A stretch of DNA of 55,090 bases from Amoebophrya sp. AT5.2. Its lineage: Eukaryota; Sar; Dinophyceae; Syndiniales; Amoebophryaceae. Location: contig RXOD01003820.1 of assembly GCA_005223375.1 (NCBI GenBank), forward strand, positions 1 to 55,090, read 5' to 3'. Below, in pieces: positions 23,038 through 34,400 of the stretch; within the stretch, counting starts at the first letter, position 1; each line of letters begins with the position of its first letter. The notes under the pieces were generated by a model. It worked only from the letters and a program-made list of their open reading frames with translations. It did no database searches and was not told the DNA's origin. Both the position numbers and the translations under genes were made by a program.

Positions 23038-24255
23038 TGTAAGTGAAAGTACCCGCTAGTCGTACGCTCGGTGGCTTGGTGGGGCTTCGGTAAGCAGGCG
23101 GGCTGCGGTCTAGGCTGTAGCTTTTACTTCTGGTGTAGTTTCAGCTCAGTAATGCCAACTGTTTGGGTCACCGTGGCTGCCTACAGTGACAGAACTGCGA
23201 TGTCGAGCCCTCTTGCCAACTTGTATTCGCGCCATTTGCAGTCCTAATCTCTGAACGGTAAAAGCACTAAACGACAGGGACAGAGGGAGGTGGAAAGCAT
23301 ATAGTAGAAACACGAGAAAAGAGAAACAAATACACACAATAACGCGAACACCTCAGTAACGTTCATATTATAAGAGTGCCAGCAGCCATTCCAAGTCGCA
23401 GGTGGCGGAGCACATCAGCAGGCGCAGTATTGGTGGCGATGGTCTGGGTACGTACAAGGAATACAACAGTAGAAAACATTGATTCGAAAATCGTTTACAT
23501 GGAGAAAGCCGAAACGGGTCTTTTTCGCCTGTCCGTGGTTGATAATGGCACCGTCTGCTCGCAGTCGATACTATCGACGGACGGCGCGCGAGGACACCGA
23601 CACGGGTCCAGAAGTAAGTTTCACAATCGCACGCCGGCTTGTCGTGTCGTAAACGTAATGGTAGTCTCGCAATCGTCTCCGCCACTCGGCTTGACACTTT
23701 GGTCCTACCGTAATGAACCTGAAAGAGGGGAGATATGGCGCGTAGACTCCAATAGTGCGACCGCGGCAGGAATTATGAAGATATTCGTCAAGGAAACGAG
23801 GTTTTAGTAATCCGATAAAACATCATCCACAGTAGTATCTCACAGTACCGGCCAATCGCCCGGAGCATTTTTGCGATCGCCGCCGGAAACTTCTGCCATT
23901 CCTTTGCACCAGCATCTCACGCGTCCGCGCACAAGAATCGGAAATAGATTTATCGGTTTGTCGAGTGTAAACTAGTTTCGAGTGAAAGTGAAATCAGAGT
24001 GAGTTGCGTGTAACAAGCTCGCGTTCACATAAGCATAACGCTTTACGATTTGCATCAAGATCACATAGAGTCGCCGTCGCTTCGAGTCGTAGATGTAAAA
24101 GTTGTGCGCTTAGCCAGCCACCAAAGGAGATAGCGTGCATCGGCCAGCTGCATCTTTCAGAATCTTCAGTCTATCTTTCAGCCGTATGAGGTTACTTATT
24201 CTATCATCTCAAAGGTCTTGTTCTTGCATCAACAGGCTTGGCTCTACAAGAGTGA
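23038..24255. other. Gap, no secure gene
   Basis: A plus-strand frame of 143 codons (23376-23807) and a minus-strand frame of 109 codons overlap each other here; neither has a recognisable family. The stretch should hold the 3' untranslated region of the VAP gene at its right end and the upstream region of the chorein-N gene at its left end. Confidence 0.5.
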
Positions 24256-25068
24256 TTACTGCGGCGGTTGCAAGGCTAACTTCATCGCGACGCAGGCGAT
24301 GATCACCGACAAAATCAGGTGCCAGGACTTCCAGCCGGATTTTGCAGTTTTCAGCTTCTTCTGCAATTCGATGGTTTCTTGCTCTAGCTGCACGACGTAC
24401 TGCACCAACTCGTCGTAATTCTTCGCCAGGCCGCCGCCGTCAGCTGCAATTTATGCGTTGTGGAAATGAAATCTTTTCGACCTGACGCGCACCGAGAAGG
24501 GGAAGCAAAAGCAGCAGGTCAACATCATGTGTAACAAAATTGCAAGCAAAAAAAGTGCCTTTCTTCCCCCCCGCGCCGGCTGGTTTTTCGATTACTGTGA
24601 GTCGTGCCTCTTTGATGTCGCCTTTCCCGAGCTTTTCCCACTCTGCCTTCTGCAAATTTGCGGTCTTCCCTGCCTCGCACGCGGTGGCCTATGTCGGTTT
24701 GAAAGAATAAAAAAATATGGCGCTCACGCTGATTCTTATTTTCTCCTGTCACAAGTCAACATCCCTCACATGCTCACGGAAACCAGAAATCTGGGAAGTA
24801 CCTGCACGAGAAACCGGTGTGTGCCGAAGTCTGGAGGCGATGCTGAGGGCTGCAGACAGATCTGCACGCTGGCGGAGTCTCCTGGCATCAGGAGCGCTGA
24901 GCTCGGTCGGACGAGGTACGCCTTGGGCGCCGTGGTCTTCACCTTCCAGGCCACCGGTGTCGAGTTCACGTTCTTCAGTACCAGTGACTGTTCCTCTCCC
25001 TGCGTCTGCCCCTGCGTAAACTCTAGCTGGGCACGTGGTGCCAGCTCGATGAGGTTTACAAACTCCAT
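24256..25068 (-). CDS. VAP: VAP-type protein: MSP domain, coiled coil, tail anchor; 3 exons, one GC-AG intron
   Basis: Tail-anchored ER protein; the family recruits FFAT-motif partners to membrane contact sites. Exons 25068-24802, 24688-24559 and 24443-24256 give 194 residues. The MSP domain (about residues 1-90) shows LEFTQG, LKNVNSTPVAWKVKTTAP, YLVRPSSALLMPGDSASVQI and FGTHRFLVQ. KAEWEKLGKGDIKEARL closes the domain. A short coiled coil (YVVQLEQETIELQKKLK) leads to a C-terminal helix (LILSVIIACVAMKLAL) followed by only four residues, as expected for a tail anchor. Intron 2 (24444-24558) has no GT in the needed phase; GCACTTTTT is the only donor that restores the frame, so it is read as a GC-AG intron. 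An upstream in-frame GTG is not used as the start. Confidence 0.9.
24444..24558 (-). other. GC-AG intron in the VAP gene
   Basis: A 115-base intron with donor AAAG|GCACTT and acceptor TTGCAG. Every GT near the end of exon 2 lies in the wrong phase for exon 3, while this GC gives phase 1 on both sides and joins the Gly-rich linker to the coiled coil. Its donor equals the common GTACTT donor of this window with the second base changed to C. Confidence 0.75.
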
Positions 25069-25146
25069 CTTTGCCACTTGTGGAGAACCAACGAATGGCG
25101 GTCTTCAGATTCCAACGCAGTCGCAGACGCAGACCTTCGTGTACTG

Positions 25147-26113
25147 CTAGAAGAGAGCAATGGCTATGGCCAAGCCGATTGCTATTTGTTTCTGCCGTTT
25201 GGCGTGTATAGTAGGCTCGTGTACTTCGCGACCGCCACAATGCGGGTTGTGGGATGACGCAGTGAATTTCGGGCTTTTACGTTTATTGTCTGAACTTGAT
25301 TGATGCTCGTCTACATTGCGCAGTGGAGACAGGCTTCGTAGTATCGACAAATCTTCAATGGGCGCGAGGAGAGGGGGAGCTTCGTTTGCCTGCCAGAATG
25401 TGGAAACCATAGTGGAAAGCGCACCGTCATCAAACTCATACAGAGACCATGTTATTTGTTTCAGTTCTGTAGATCTCTCGCTCCTCCGCGCGCTGTCCCA
25501 TATCACGGGACATTGACAGAAATCATAGCACCCGAACAAATGAATCTCTGGAACTAACGCTCTTCAACTTCAGCAAAAAATAGCACGGTTTAATCTCGCC
25601 TGCATTCGATAACGAAGTCGTGCTCTTCGTGGAAGCGCCGAGACACATCCACCAAAGACGAAGTGCATCGCGTCGCTTCAATGTTAAGGTTCTTCGACCA
25701 CAGCTGACTTTCTTGCAGCGCTTGTTCGAACAAGCGCGCAAACAGATGCCGATTTCCGCATCTCTGCCCTTTCACCACTCTGCTGCGGCTTCGTCATTCC
25801 CGCCCGGCTCCAATCGTTCACCAGACGCCGCATCCGCTGTAAGTAGTCGTGTCCGCTTCGGCATTTTCGGGCGAATCGTTGTGTTGTCCTTGTCACTGAC
25901 TGTGCCACCCGGTCGCGTCGTAGAATCGCCACTGGAGTCGTCCGACAACTTCCGTTGCCCGAGAGCTTGTCGGAGCGTCGCGCACAGCGCCAGACGTCGC
26001 CCGCTGCCTCTAATTTGTCCCCGTGCGACGCTCATTCGGAGAATCGGGGGCCGCTGCTTCTTTTTCGGCGACGCTTTCCGGGAGCGTGTTCTGATCCGAT
26101 TCGAATTCACCAT
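25147..26113 (-). CDS. Candidate small multi-exon gene, structure unresolved
   Basis: Three minus-strand open stretches follow one another: 26113-25772 (starting MVNSNRIRTRSRKASPKKK, very basic), a helical stretch near 25770-25590 (FARLFEQALQESQLWSKNL, RRFHEEHDFVIEC) and 25539-25147 (SLYEFDDGALSTMVSTFW, ending in a hydrophobic QIAIGLAIAIALF). Their composition looks coding and the direction fits, but I could not join them with consistent splice phases. The first ATG lies only 80 bases after the ARFRP1 stop. It may instead be one exon plus untranslated sequence. Confidence 0.28.
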
Positions 26114-26192
26114 ATGACGCCTGTTGCGAAATCAGCGGTCCCGGTAGTGGTCTTTCAGAACGGTTCTGCCGTTCGCTGGCACCGCCCAGTCT

Positions 26193-26890
26193 TTACCGCA
26201 CGGTCGGTTTTTCCGTTCTGGGCTTCCGGAGCGTCTCTTCGAGTAACCACTTAATGCCGTCCGCCAGGCCCTCGTTTTTCAGCGCTGAGCAGCCGTGGAC
26301 GTGCACTGCAGCGGAACGCTCCGTTTCTGAGAGTCGTGAAGTTTCACATAAAAACACACATAATGTTTTTTCACGCACTAGCCAAGAAAAAAAAAAATCA
26401 AATCACAACTACTTATACCCAGCTTCTCAGTTTTCAGGACGCCGCAGAGGTCCGCGACGCTCTTCGCCGCATTTTCTAGCAAGTCCTGCTTGTTCGCGAG
26501 AATCAGGATCGGAATTTCCGTACTTATCAGCGGATGCTTCAACACGGTGTCCAACACCTCTTTGGCTTCCTCCAGTCGCCGAGAATCTGAGGAATCCACC
26601 ACAAACACGATGCCGTCCGTCTCGGAAAAATAGTTCTGCCACACCACGCGGAAGTTTTTGTGGCCCCCTAGGTCCCAGAAGATGGCGTCGACCCCCGAGA
26701 TGGTAATCTTCGCCACGTTGAACCCGATCGTGGGTGGCAGCTTGCTCAGATCCATGTGCTTCAATCCGAATCCCGCCTTCAGCTGCTCGAGGATGGTTGT
26801 CTTGCCCGCGTAGTCGAGCCCGAGAAAAATCAGCCGCTTCTCCGGACGAGACACGACGTACTCGTACACGCCGGCAAGAAGGGAAAACAT
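26193..26890 (-). CDS. ARFRP1: ADP-ribosylation factor-related protein 1, 2 exons
   Basis: Small GTPase of the ARF family that acts at the trans-Golgi, upstream of ARL1 and golgin recruitment in other eukaryotes. Exons 26890-26419 and 26326-26193 give 201 residues, the same length as the human protein. Nucleotide-binding motifs: GLDYAGKTT (24-32), WDLGGH (72-77), NKQD (133-136), CSAL (170-173). The N-terminus MFSLLAGVYEYV matches the ARFRP1 start (MYTLLSGLYKYM) and lacks the Gly2 myristoylation site of true ARFs. The C-terminal GCSALKNEGLADGIKWLL also fits ARFRP1 better than other ARLs. The catalytic Gln of WDLGGQ is His here. The frame extends upstream to 27229, but that sequence is not family-like, so the ATG at 26890 is preferred. 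The intron is 92 bases with donor GTATAAGT. Confidence 0.93.
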
Positions 26891-27911
26891 TTTAGGGACA
26901 AAAATTTTTGGTATTTTCGGTAGTACTAGTTCGATGCAGGGAAAAGGCACTGTTCGAAATGCGCGATCCATACTTCGTGAGAAGAGGTGCAAGCGAGCCA
27001 ATTTCTTCAAGCAGAAGCTATCGGGAAGCGAACGATCTTCGTCCATGGGAGCCATGATTGCGTTCCAACGCGGTACGACACTCATGTGTTGAGATGCGTG
27101 ATACGTGTGGAACATGGAATTCCAATCCGCCGACCGGTTTGAATTTGATGGCGCTTGCTTCTGGGGGCGCCCAGGAGTCCTCCTCAAGGTGAAGCTCGTT
27201 GGTTGAGCATGTTTCTCGTACAAAATCAAACAATAGCATCATGCACGCACGAATCCTATTTATTCACTTTTCCTTATTAAAAACTCCATTTCTCCAAGTA
27301 TTGTTGACACGATTAACTTATTTTCACTCAGCTCTACTATAAATAGACAATCAATGCGCTTTACTTTCCAGCATCTTGATCTTGTGTTGCTGTGCTAGCG
27401 ATTCTACACGTAACAACTTAGGCTGATTTCATTTTCAGATTCTCCCTACTCCGCCGCGTTGCTCCCTCTTGAATTGATTGTAGGCACGCATAGCGTCAGT
27501 TACGCGCCACTGCGGTGCGACGTACGTATTCGTGCAGGCTGTTTGTTGAAAATATCGACGCTCTTCGTACCCGCTTTTTGCCCGCGCGTCGACAGGCAGA
27601 GGAAACGCCTCCAAAGCAGCAACTTCTACCTCAGAGCGATCCGGCTCCCACTCTCATTAGAGGGGCCAAGCGAGGGTGTGCTACCTGGTTGAATACTGGC
27701 TTCACAAGAGGCTTCTGAAATGTACGCCACGCCAGGGGAAAGAGATTGGAGACCCGTCCTCGGGAAGAACAGACGAAGCAAAAGACAGACCCGCGACTAG
27801 CGCTCTGCAAGGCGGTAAAAACGTACAGCAGTCGCTCTTCTGCTGCGCGCGAACATCTCCCCTAAAAACGAAGCCAGCCTTCTTTATTCCACGAGCACAT
27901 CCATTGCGCCC
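26891..27911. other. Intergenic gap
   Basis: It lies between the stop of the two-repeat protein at 27912 and the ARFRP1 start. AT-rich in the middle (27240-27440). Only frames below 80 codons beyond the upstream extension of the ARFRP1 frame; nothing recognisable. Confidence 0.6.
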
Positions 27912-30762
27912 CTAACTTAAACTAGTGAGTGCAAGCGGTGCGGGCTCTTCTTCTTCATCTTCTGCACCAACAGTCTCCCCTACGATGCAGCTCTGCAGGA
28001 CGTCGGCCGGCAATTGCGTCGTCATATTTCCGATCTGCTCCCCAATCTGCTCCAGCTTCTGGACCTCATCCACTACCGTCTGCATCGCTCCATTCACTGC
28101 CGTAACCTCGGTTCCCGGCACCAATTTCGTCTGCAGCTCCGCGAAGCTCTTCTGCAGAGTCGTCACCTTGTCCGACACCGTGCGAATCGCGGTTTGATAC
28201 AAAGACTCGGACATCTTACCGTTAGACTCCAAAAACCGCGACCGCCGATTCAGCATGTCCACGACTTGGGGATAGCTTGCCCACCGCCAGTGGTACGCGC
28301 GGTCCGACCGCAGTTTGGTGGATTTTTTTTCCCCGGCGGTCTCCAGGCTGACGAAGCGCGTGCCCGGGAGGCCGGACTGATGCACCTCGACGGTGTAGAG
28401 GTGGTACACGGTCAACAGCCCCGGATACCCGCGACTCTGCTCCGCCTCGTGGGTGCGCGAAATGAGCTTCATTTTTTGGATCAGTTTCTGCGGGGTCGTT
28501 GGCGGGATCGGCATGCGTTCTTGTGCATCTACTTCATGCGGGTAGCATATCATGTTTCTCCCGTCGATGCTGGTGGAAGCGCCGAGTGGCGGCGCGTCGG
28601 TGGGCAGATCGTCTGCTCCGTCGATGCAGTAGAATTTCGGCACGATGTCAATACCGCTTGTTGTGTACACAATCGGGCTTCCGTCGCCCGCATTCACCAC
28701 CCGCGAATGCGCTCCCACAAGTGGACTCGCCCCCTCGGTTTCCAAAAGCGTCCCCGGTCGCTCGTTCCGCCGTTGCGGCTCCCCGACAGCCTGCTGTTCG
28801 GCCACATGGTGCTCATGCGAAAATGACCCCTTTCCTTTCTCGTCGGTTTCCTTTTCCACCTCTTCGCCGATCGCATGTCTGCCGGGCCGCACATGTCGTT
28901 TCGCCTCGAATTTCTTCACCAGATTCGCAATCCCCTCCGTCTCGAATTCCTCTTCGCTAACCAAAAACTTCAACCTCCGCAACACCGCGCGCTGGACCGA
29001 ATTATGCAGAGTGCCGCTGTCTTGTACGTCGTGTTTTTTCAGTTTCTCCGTGAGAAACATGTTCCGCGGCACCTGCTTGTACTCGTTCTTCGTGGTGGCA
29101 CTTGGATTTCCAGCAGCAGGCGCTTTCGCCATCTCATCGACGTTTTTTGTGCTCGAAACGGCTGCTGCAGGTGCGCCGAAGCTCCTCACGGAGGGCCCTG
29201 CAGGTGCGCTCCCAATTGGCGCCGAACTACCCACACCCGTACCGCCCTGGCACGTTGTCTCGAACGTGTTGAAGAGGAAGTAATTCGGGTTGATTGAGGA
29301 AACGACTTTCGCTCTCAACACGTGCACGACGCGCACGATGAGCGGCACCCCGTTGCGCTTGGACCAGAGCTCTAATGAGCACTCTCCCCGGTTTGCTTCG
29401 TCAAACAGCTCCTCGACACTGCGCGACCCGTTGTTGCGAGATCCCCACTCGTTCGTGATGGTACTGCGCAAAGCCTGGTCGCCGTGCCCTGAGAAATGGA
29501 GCATCCATTTTTTTAGGATCAGAACAAGAAAACCGGATCGACACAAAATTTTAAACTGTGACGGACCCAAAAATTTTGTAAAAAAATACTCATGAGCCAT
29601 GCGTTCATTTCTCCGACGTCGCTGAACTTTTCTGGTCGTTCCCGACACGTGCTGCCTTCGAAAAGATGCAGCTTCAGCAGGTCCCAGGGGGTCCACTGCC
29701 AGGCGTGGACGTATTTGACCGTGTGGTGGCCGGGCTTTTTCTCCTCGTACTCAAGTGTGTTGAAATCCTCAGCCGGCAAGTTCTTGCACACTATGTCTAT
29801 GGTGTACAGGTAGTAAACGGTGAGCAAACCTTTTGTTCGTTTAAATTCCAGCGTAAGCAGTGAATGAGCTCCATCGTACACCCAATAGAGACCATCGCCA
29901 ATCTCAAAAGCTGCACCGACAAAGAGGGCAGCATGTGCCCGTTTGCGCTCTATCGACAGCAATACCTGGAAAGCTTTTGCTGTATTCTTTTTCGACAGTC
30001 TGCTCGTCCCAGACCACGTCTTCGACTTCGATCGGACACGCTTCCCCGGGGGTGTACACAGGTTCGGAAACTGTGGCGTCCTTCACATCCGCATTCGCCG
30101 CTACTGCCACACCTTCCGCCGCACCTGGTCTTACCGTTGCTTTCAGACGGAAGCCCTTTGGTGCGATCCGTTCCATTTCCTCCGCGGTGACGGCGCGCGT
30201 TCCCGCGCGCAGCAAATGCTTCTCCAACGGCAACTCATCGGGACCCAGCTTTTCCGACAGCAAGCCGTACCGGAATCGATACTCGCCCTTTGCCGTTTGC
30301 TGCCAGGTGTTCATCAGGAACATGCCGCGGGCACGGGACGCAGCCGTGCAGACCTTGCCGCGCAGCACATGCACACACCGGACGGGAGTTGGCTGTAGTG
30401 TTAGAATCACGGCAGTCGATGAGGTAAAGCAAAAGCGATTGACAGGAAGAAAACTTAAAGAAGATGACTGCTTCGCAACAGGAACTTTATCATGCGAAGA
30501 GCGCAACCAAGGTGGTAAGTACGGTTCCGTCCACGTCCCAGAGCTCCACAATGGTTTCACCCAACCTGATTTCCTCCTCCAACTTTGAGACAGGCTTGCT
30601 TCCCGGAGTGATGCCCCATTCCGAGGCTTGTGTGAGGCCGTTGGCGCGGAGCCACTCCGCCAAGGCCCCCGTGCCATTAGATTCAGCATCCGCTGCAGAA
30701 AACGTCTGCAAGACGCGCGGGACGAAGTCTGGGTCCAAAATGCGCTCACCGGATGAATCCAT
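27912..30762 (-). CDS. Unknown protein built of two diverged repeat units, 4 exons
   Basis: Exons 30762-30523, 30392-29966, 29910-29590 and 29488-27912 join in agreeing phases (introns of 130, 55 and 101 bases) to give 854 residues. Two long units share a common order of motifs. Unit 1 (about 40-330) has EWGITPG, ETIVELWDVDG, VRCVHVLRGKV, MFLMNTWQQT, GLLTVYYLYTIDIV and VKYVHAWQW. Unit 2 (about 330-740) has EWGSRNNG, CSLELWSKRNG, VRVVHVLRAKV, YFLFNTFETT, GLLTVYHLYTVEV and DRAYHWRW, but with a long insertion in the middle. A coiled-coil-like region (about 760-830) and an acidic tail follow. I do not recognise the family; the repeats suggest an internal duplication of a beta-rich domain with conserved Trp and His. 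The repeat alignment also supports the splice sites. Confidence 0.8.
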
Positions 30763-31457
30763 CTTCTAATCAAGTCACTACTTGGCACCAACTTTGTCGA
30801 GGAGCTACGGATACTCTATTCTCTGGCGTCGTTTTGACGTGTCCCCACAAGTGATAAAATGCGCAACAATCTTCAAGGCTTTTTTTTCTCTCCCCCAAAT
30901 GTAAAAACCACCACTCAACACCGCGGCCACACGATCTGTTGAACGAGCGGTTGAAAACTGTTGCCATCGCCATCGCGTCCAGCAATAGCTTTTCGTCGCA
31001 TGACGGAAGTACAGTGTTGCAGTTTCATGTCTGGTAGTGAAAAAGAAATCAGTCAGGCAAAATCTAGCTCGGCTTCCATTATTCTCTCGTTAACGGTTCC
31101 GTCCTTTTGGTCGGGTTCGGATTGTCCACTTCTAGTTCGTTTCGTATAGATACTACAGTACAAACACAAAATTTGTAATGAGTCGCTTCAAGTTCAAGTG
31201 TTCGAAAACGATACATCGACGTCTTGTCAAGGTCAGCATTGTTGTTTTCTTCGAAGTACAGGATTGAAATCTGCGCTTATCTCTGGCAGAGATTTTTGAC
31301 GGATTGTTTGTGCCTGGATCGAAACGTTGCATTCAAAGAAATCACTCTGCTGTCGTCAGCAGGATTACCTTCTGAAGTTCGTCGTACGGTCCTTCACGCA
31401 AAATTGTTCACTGCTCTGGTGCTGGTCCGCATCTCCTTCATTGGGAGCGCCGGTCTT
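30763..31457. other. Intergenic gap
   Basis: Nothing recognisable. Frames are short on both strands. It contains the upstream region of the two-repeat protein and the 3' end of the giant unknown gene. Confidence 0.6.
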
Positions 31458-34400
31458 TCACGCATCTCTTGGTTTCGGAAAGCTGACATGGAAAACGGGC
31501 TGAATGTAAAAGCACACCTCCCGGTCCCGACACCGCCGCTCTTGCTCGGACCTGCGTTGAATGAATGTTGGAGAATGTTTCTCGTCGGGAGACGAAAGCT
31601 GGTCTCAAGATCAGATATATTCGTCGTGATTGATTTGATGTAGTAGATTTGAAGCTGAAGGTAGCGACCGCGAATAAAATATGGTACGGCTCGGTGCTTG
31701 CATTCGCGTATTCCTCTGGGTCTGATATCCAGAGACTGCAAACCCTGGAGAAATCCGGGTTCGCACCACGCGCGACATCGGCCAATTCTAGCCTTTCTTC
31801 AATCGAGTTCGGATTTCCGACGCCGAAACCGATCGGAGCAGTCCACACGTGATGGTCTTCTCCTGCCACGCAATCATATTGCGGACCCACGTTAGTCAGC
31901 AAGTACTGCCGGAGCTTTGCAGGTGAGGAAGCGATCGCCGCTGTGCCTGCGGGCCTGGTAGCGACGCGCTCCCGAGACTGGAACAAGGAGAAATAGGGAT
32001 CGTCACGGATGATGTCCTCCTCCAGCTGCTGACGAAATCGACGTTCGTGTTCGGGGCCTTGCTCCCTCTCCCTCGCGAGTCTCCTATATCCGAAATCAGT
32101 CAGTTCCTTCTTGACTTCGGTGTTCCACATTGCAGTCCCTACTTCCGCAGGAAGGCGGCGCATGGAAAGTGCGCGGCGCGGACGAAATGCTCGTTTCACG
32201 TAGTCCAGCGCGCGCTGCATCGGACGTGTCCCCGCAGTAGCTGTTGGAGTTGTTCCATCGTAACTGGTACCCGTGAGAGAATTTCCGTCCGGCAAAGCGG
32301 GAGCGAGCGGAAGAATCGAGGGACCCCGACGAGCCTGGTCTTTTGTTCGCATCTCGCTCTGAAACGCGGCGAGAGTACCCATCCTCGTGCACGGGCTGCA
32401 GTCGGATTTCACTATCTGTAAAGCTCTGCGCCTGTATGAAAGCAGTTCTTCCGCCGTCGCGGGCACTTCATCAAGCTCCACCATGTACCACCGCAGAGAG
32501 ACCTGAGCCCCGGCGGCGAGAGCCCGCTCCACAAGAGTGCGATCGACACTTCCGAGAGCTGCAAGCTTGCTGTGTTCGGTACTGATTCTTCCTGCCGACG
32601 AGTACAGCCCAAACTGCACTTCCGCGACGCTCGAGTCAACACTGCAAGTATCCGCACCCGTGGTCGCCGCATCCGAAGAAGATGACTCGGACGTAACGGC
32701 GGTGCGTCTTTCACCCGGAAAGAGCTCAAGGTAATTCGGAGAAAAAGGATCTTCGCCAAAATCTCGTCGCAAACACTGGTATGCCGGAAAAACAAACGTC
32801 CAGTGCGGCACATCTCGCAGACACAACAGGTCACCCGCCACCAGCTTTGTGTCCAGCGGATGAACAGTATCAAACGTCCTCAACCCGCTTTGGCCTCCTG
32901 CCACGCCAAAGGGTAGCGGGCAGCGCCGCGTGTTCGTGCTTCCTTCTGCGAACCGGCGCGTTGTAAAAAGACCGCCTCCTGTTCCCATCTCGCTTTCCTC
33001 ACCTTCCAGCAAGAGCTTCAACGCGATGCAAAAACCGTCGTAGAGAGGGTCGCTCACACGCTTTTCCATTTTTTCAAGGATAGCGGCGCCTCGGAAGGGT
33101 ATCGACGGTTTCGCTCGCGCAAGGTCCCCCCAGCACGTATTCCGCCAGAGATGGGTCGCCGCCTGTATGAGTTCGATCGATGTTTCGATCAGGCAGCGTC
33201 GCTTTACCGGAACGTGTGCCGGCATCTTACGCGGAAAAGGAAGTGTGACTGACGCTTCTTGTTTGGCACGGGCTAGCTGAGCCACTCGCTGCTGCGATTG
33301 CGCGACGGCCTCCGGAGTCGACGTAGAGGCGTCAAGCTTTAGCTTGATGTGCTGTGCTGGGCGGAATTCCTGAAGGAACGGAGGCACTAGAAGTTTCCGC
33401 TTTTCAACTGGCGGAACGACCAGCTTCAGGACGCCGCATAGCGCGAGGTCCAGAACCTCCTTGAGCGGTCCTCTATCTAGTCCAAACACTTGCGCGGCCA
33501 TAACGCTCGAAGCGAAGTTCCGCCGTCCAGTACAGTCCAACCGTTTGAAGGTGCTCGCCTGGTCACCACCGGTCAACAACGAAGAATCTGCTCGAAACTT
33601 GTCGCATAGCAACGGCCAGCCGGCATGCTCGATGCAGCAAAGTTCATCTGCGACTGCGACCCAGTGAGTCGCGTCCACGACAGGCGGAGTGGCAGCGCAT
33701 AGACCCTGCTCCTCGCTGGGGATGTTCGCACAAGCGGCATCAGCGACCGCCGCGCCAAACTCGACCAACTCTGCGTGCACGTCTCCCTCTTCATCTGGTG
33801 ACCACCAGCGAGACTTGCAGACGAGAGGGACCTTCTGTGCAGAGACTGCCACCCGAGCAGAGCCAAGCAAACAGGCAACGTGCGCAGCATCACTGAACGA
33901 AATCGAAGACCAAGTAGCTTCCGCGCTTAAAGCGGGCGGGCTGAACTCTGTCAGATGGCGAGAGCGATTGCGACAGGGCGGAAATTTGTCCAAAATCAAG
34001 TCGGGCGCTCGAATCGAGAAACGGTCCTTCCGGCACTTGTCCGCTTTCTGTGATTCGGCTGGCGGTGTGTAGGTGGTGATTAGATGCGGATGATAGTAGA
34101 TCCGGGCGGGCTCCGGCTCGAACAGGTCACCCGTTTTTATTTTTGGCGAAAATTCTCCGAGCCCCGCGAGTGCGACTGCACCGGCGACGACGGCATCGTT
34201 TCCGCGAAGGTTCTGTCTGGCGAAATCGGTTAGGGGCTGCGCTGCACAGTCATCGGCTTGCGGAAAAAGATCTCGGTTGGAATATTTTGCACGCCCTTCA
34301 TCAATTGCTCCGCACCCACCTTCTGTGAATGAATAGGACGGAAACCCGAGCACGCCTCCCGATCGTAGGAAGTGCGGATTCGACCAGAGGAGTTGCAGAT

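Noticed and set aside
26891..27229. N-terminal extension of the ARFRP1 frame
   Set aside because: The extension is not family-like, and the ATG at 26890 gives exactly the typical 201-residue protein.
28014..28826. Plus-strand open frame of 270 codons
   Set aside because: Antisense to the last exon of the two-repeat protein, where the repeat alignment supports the minus frame.
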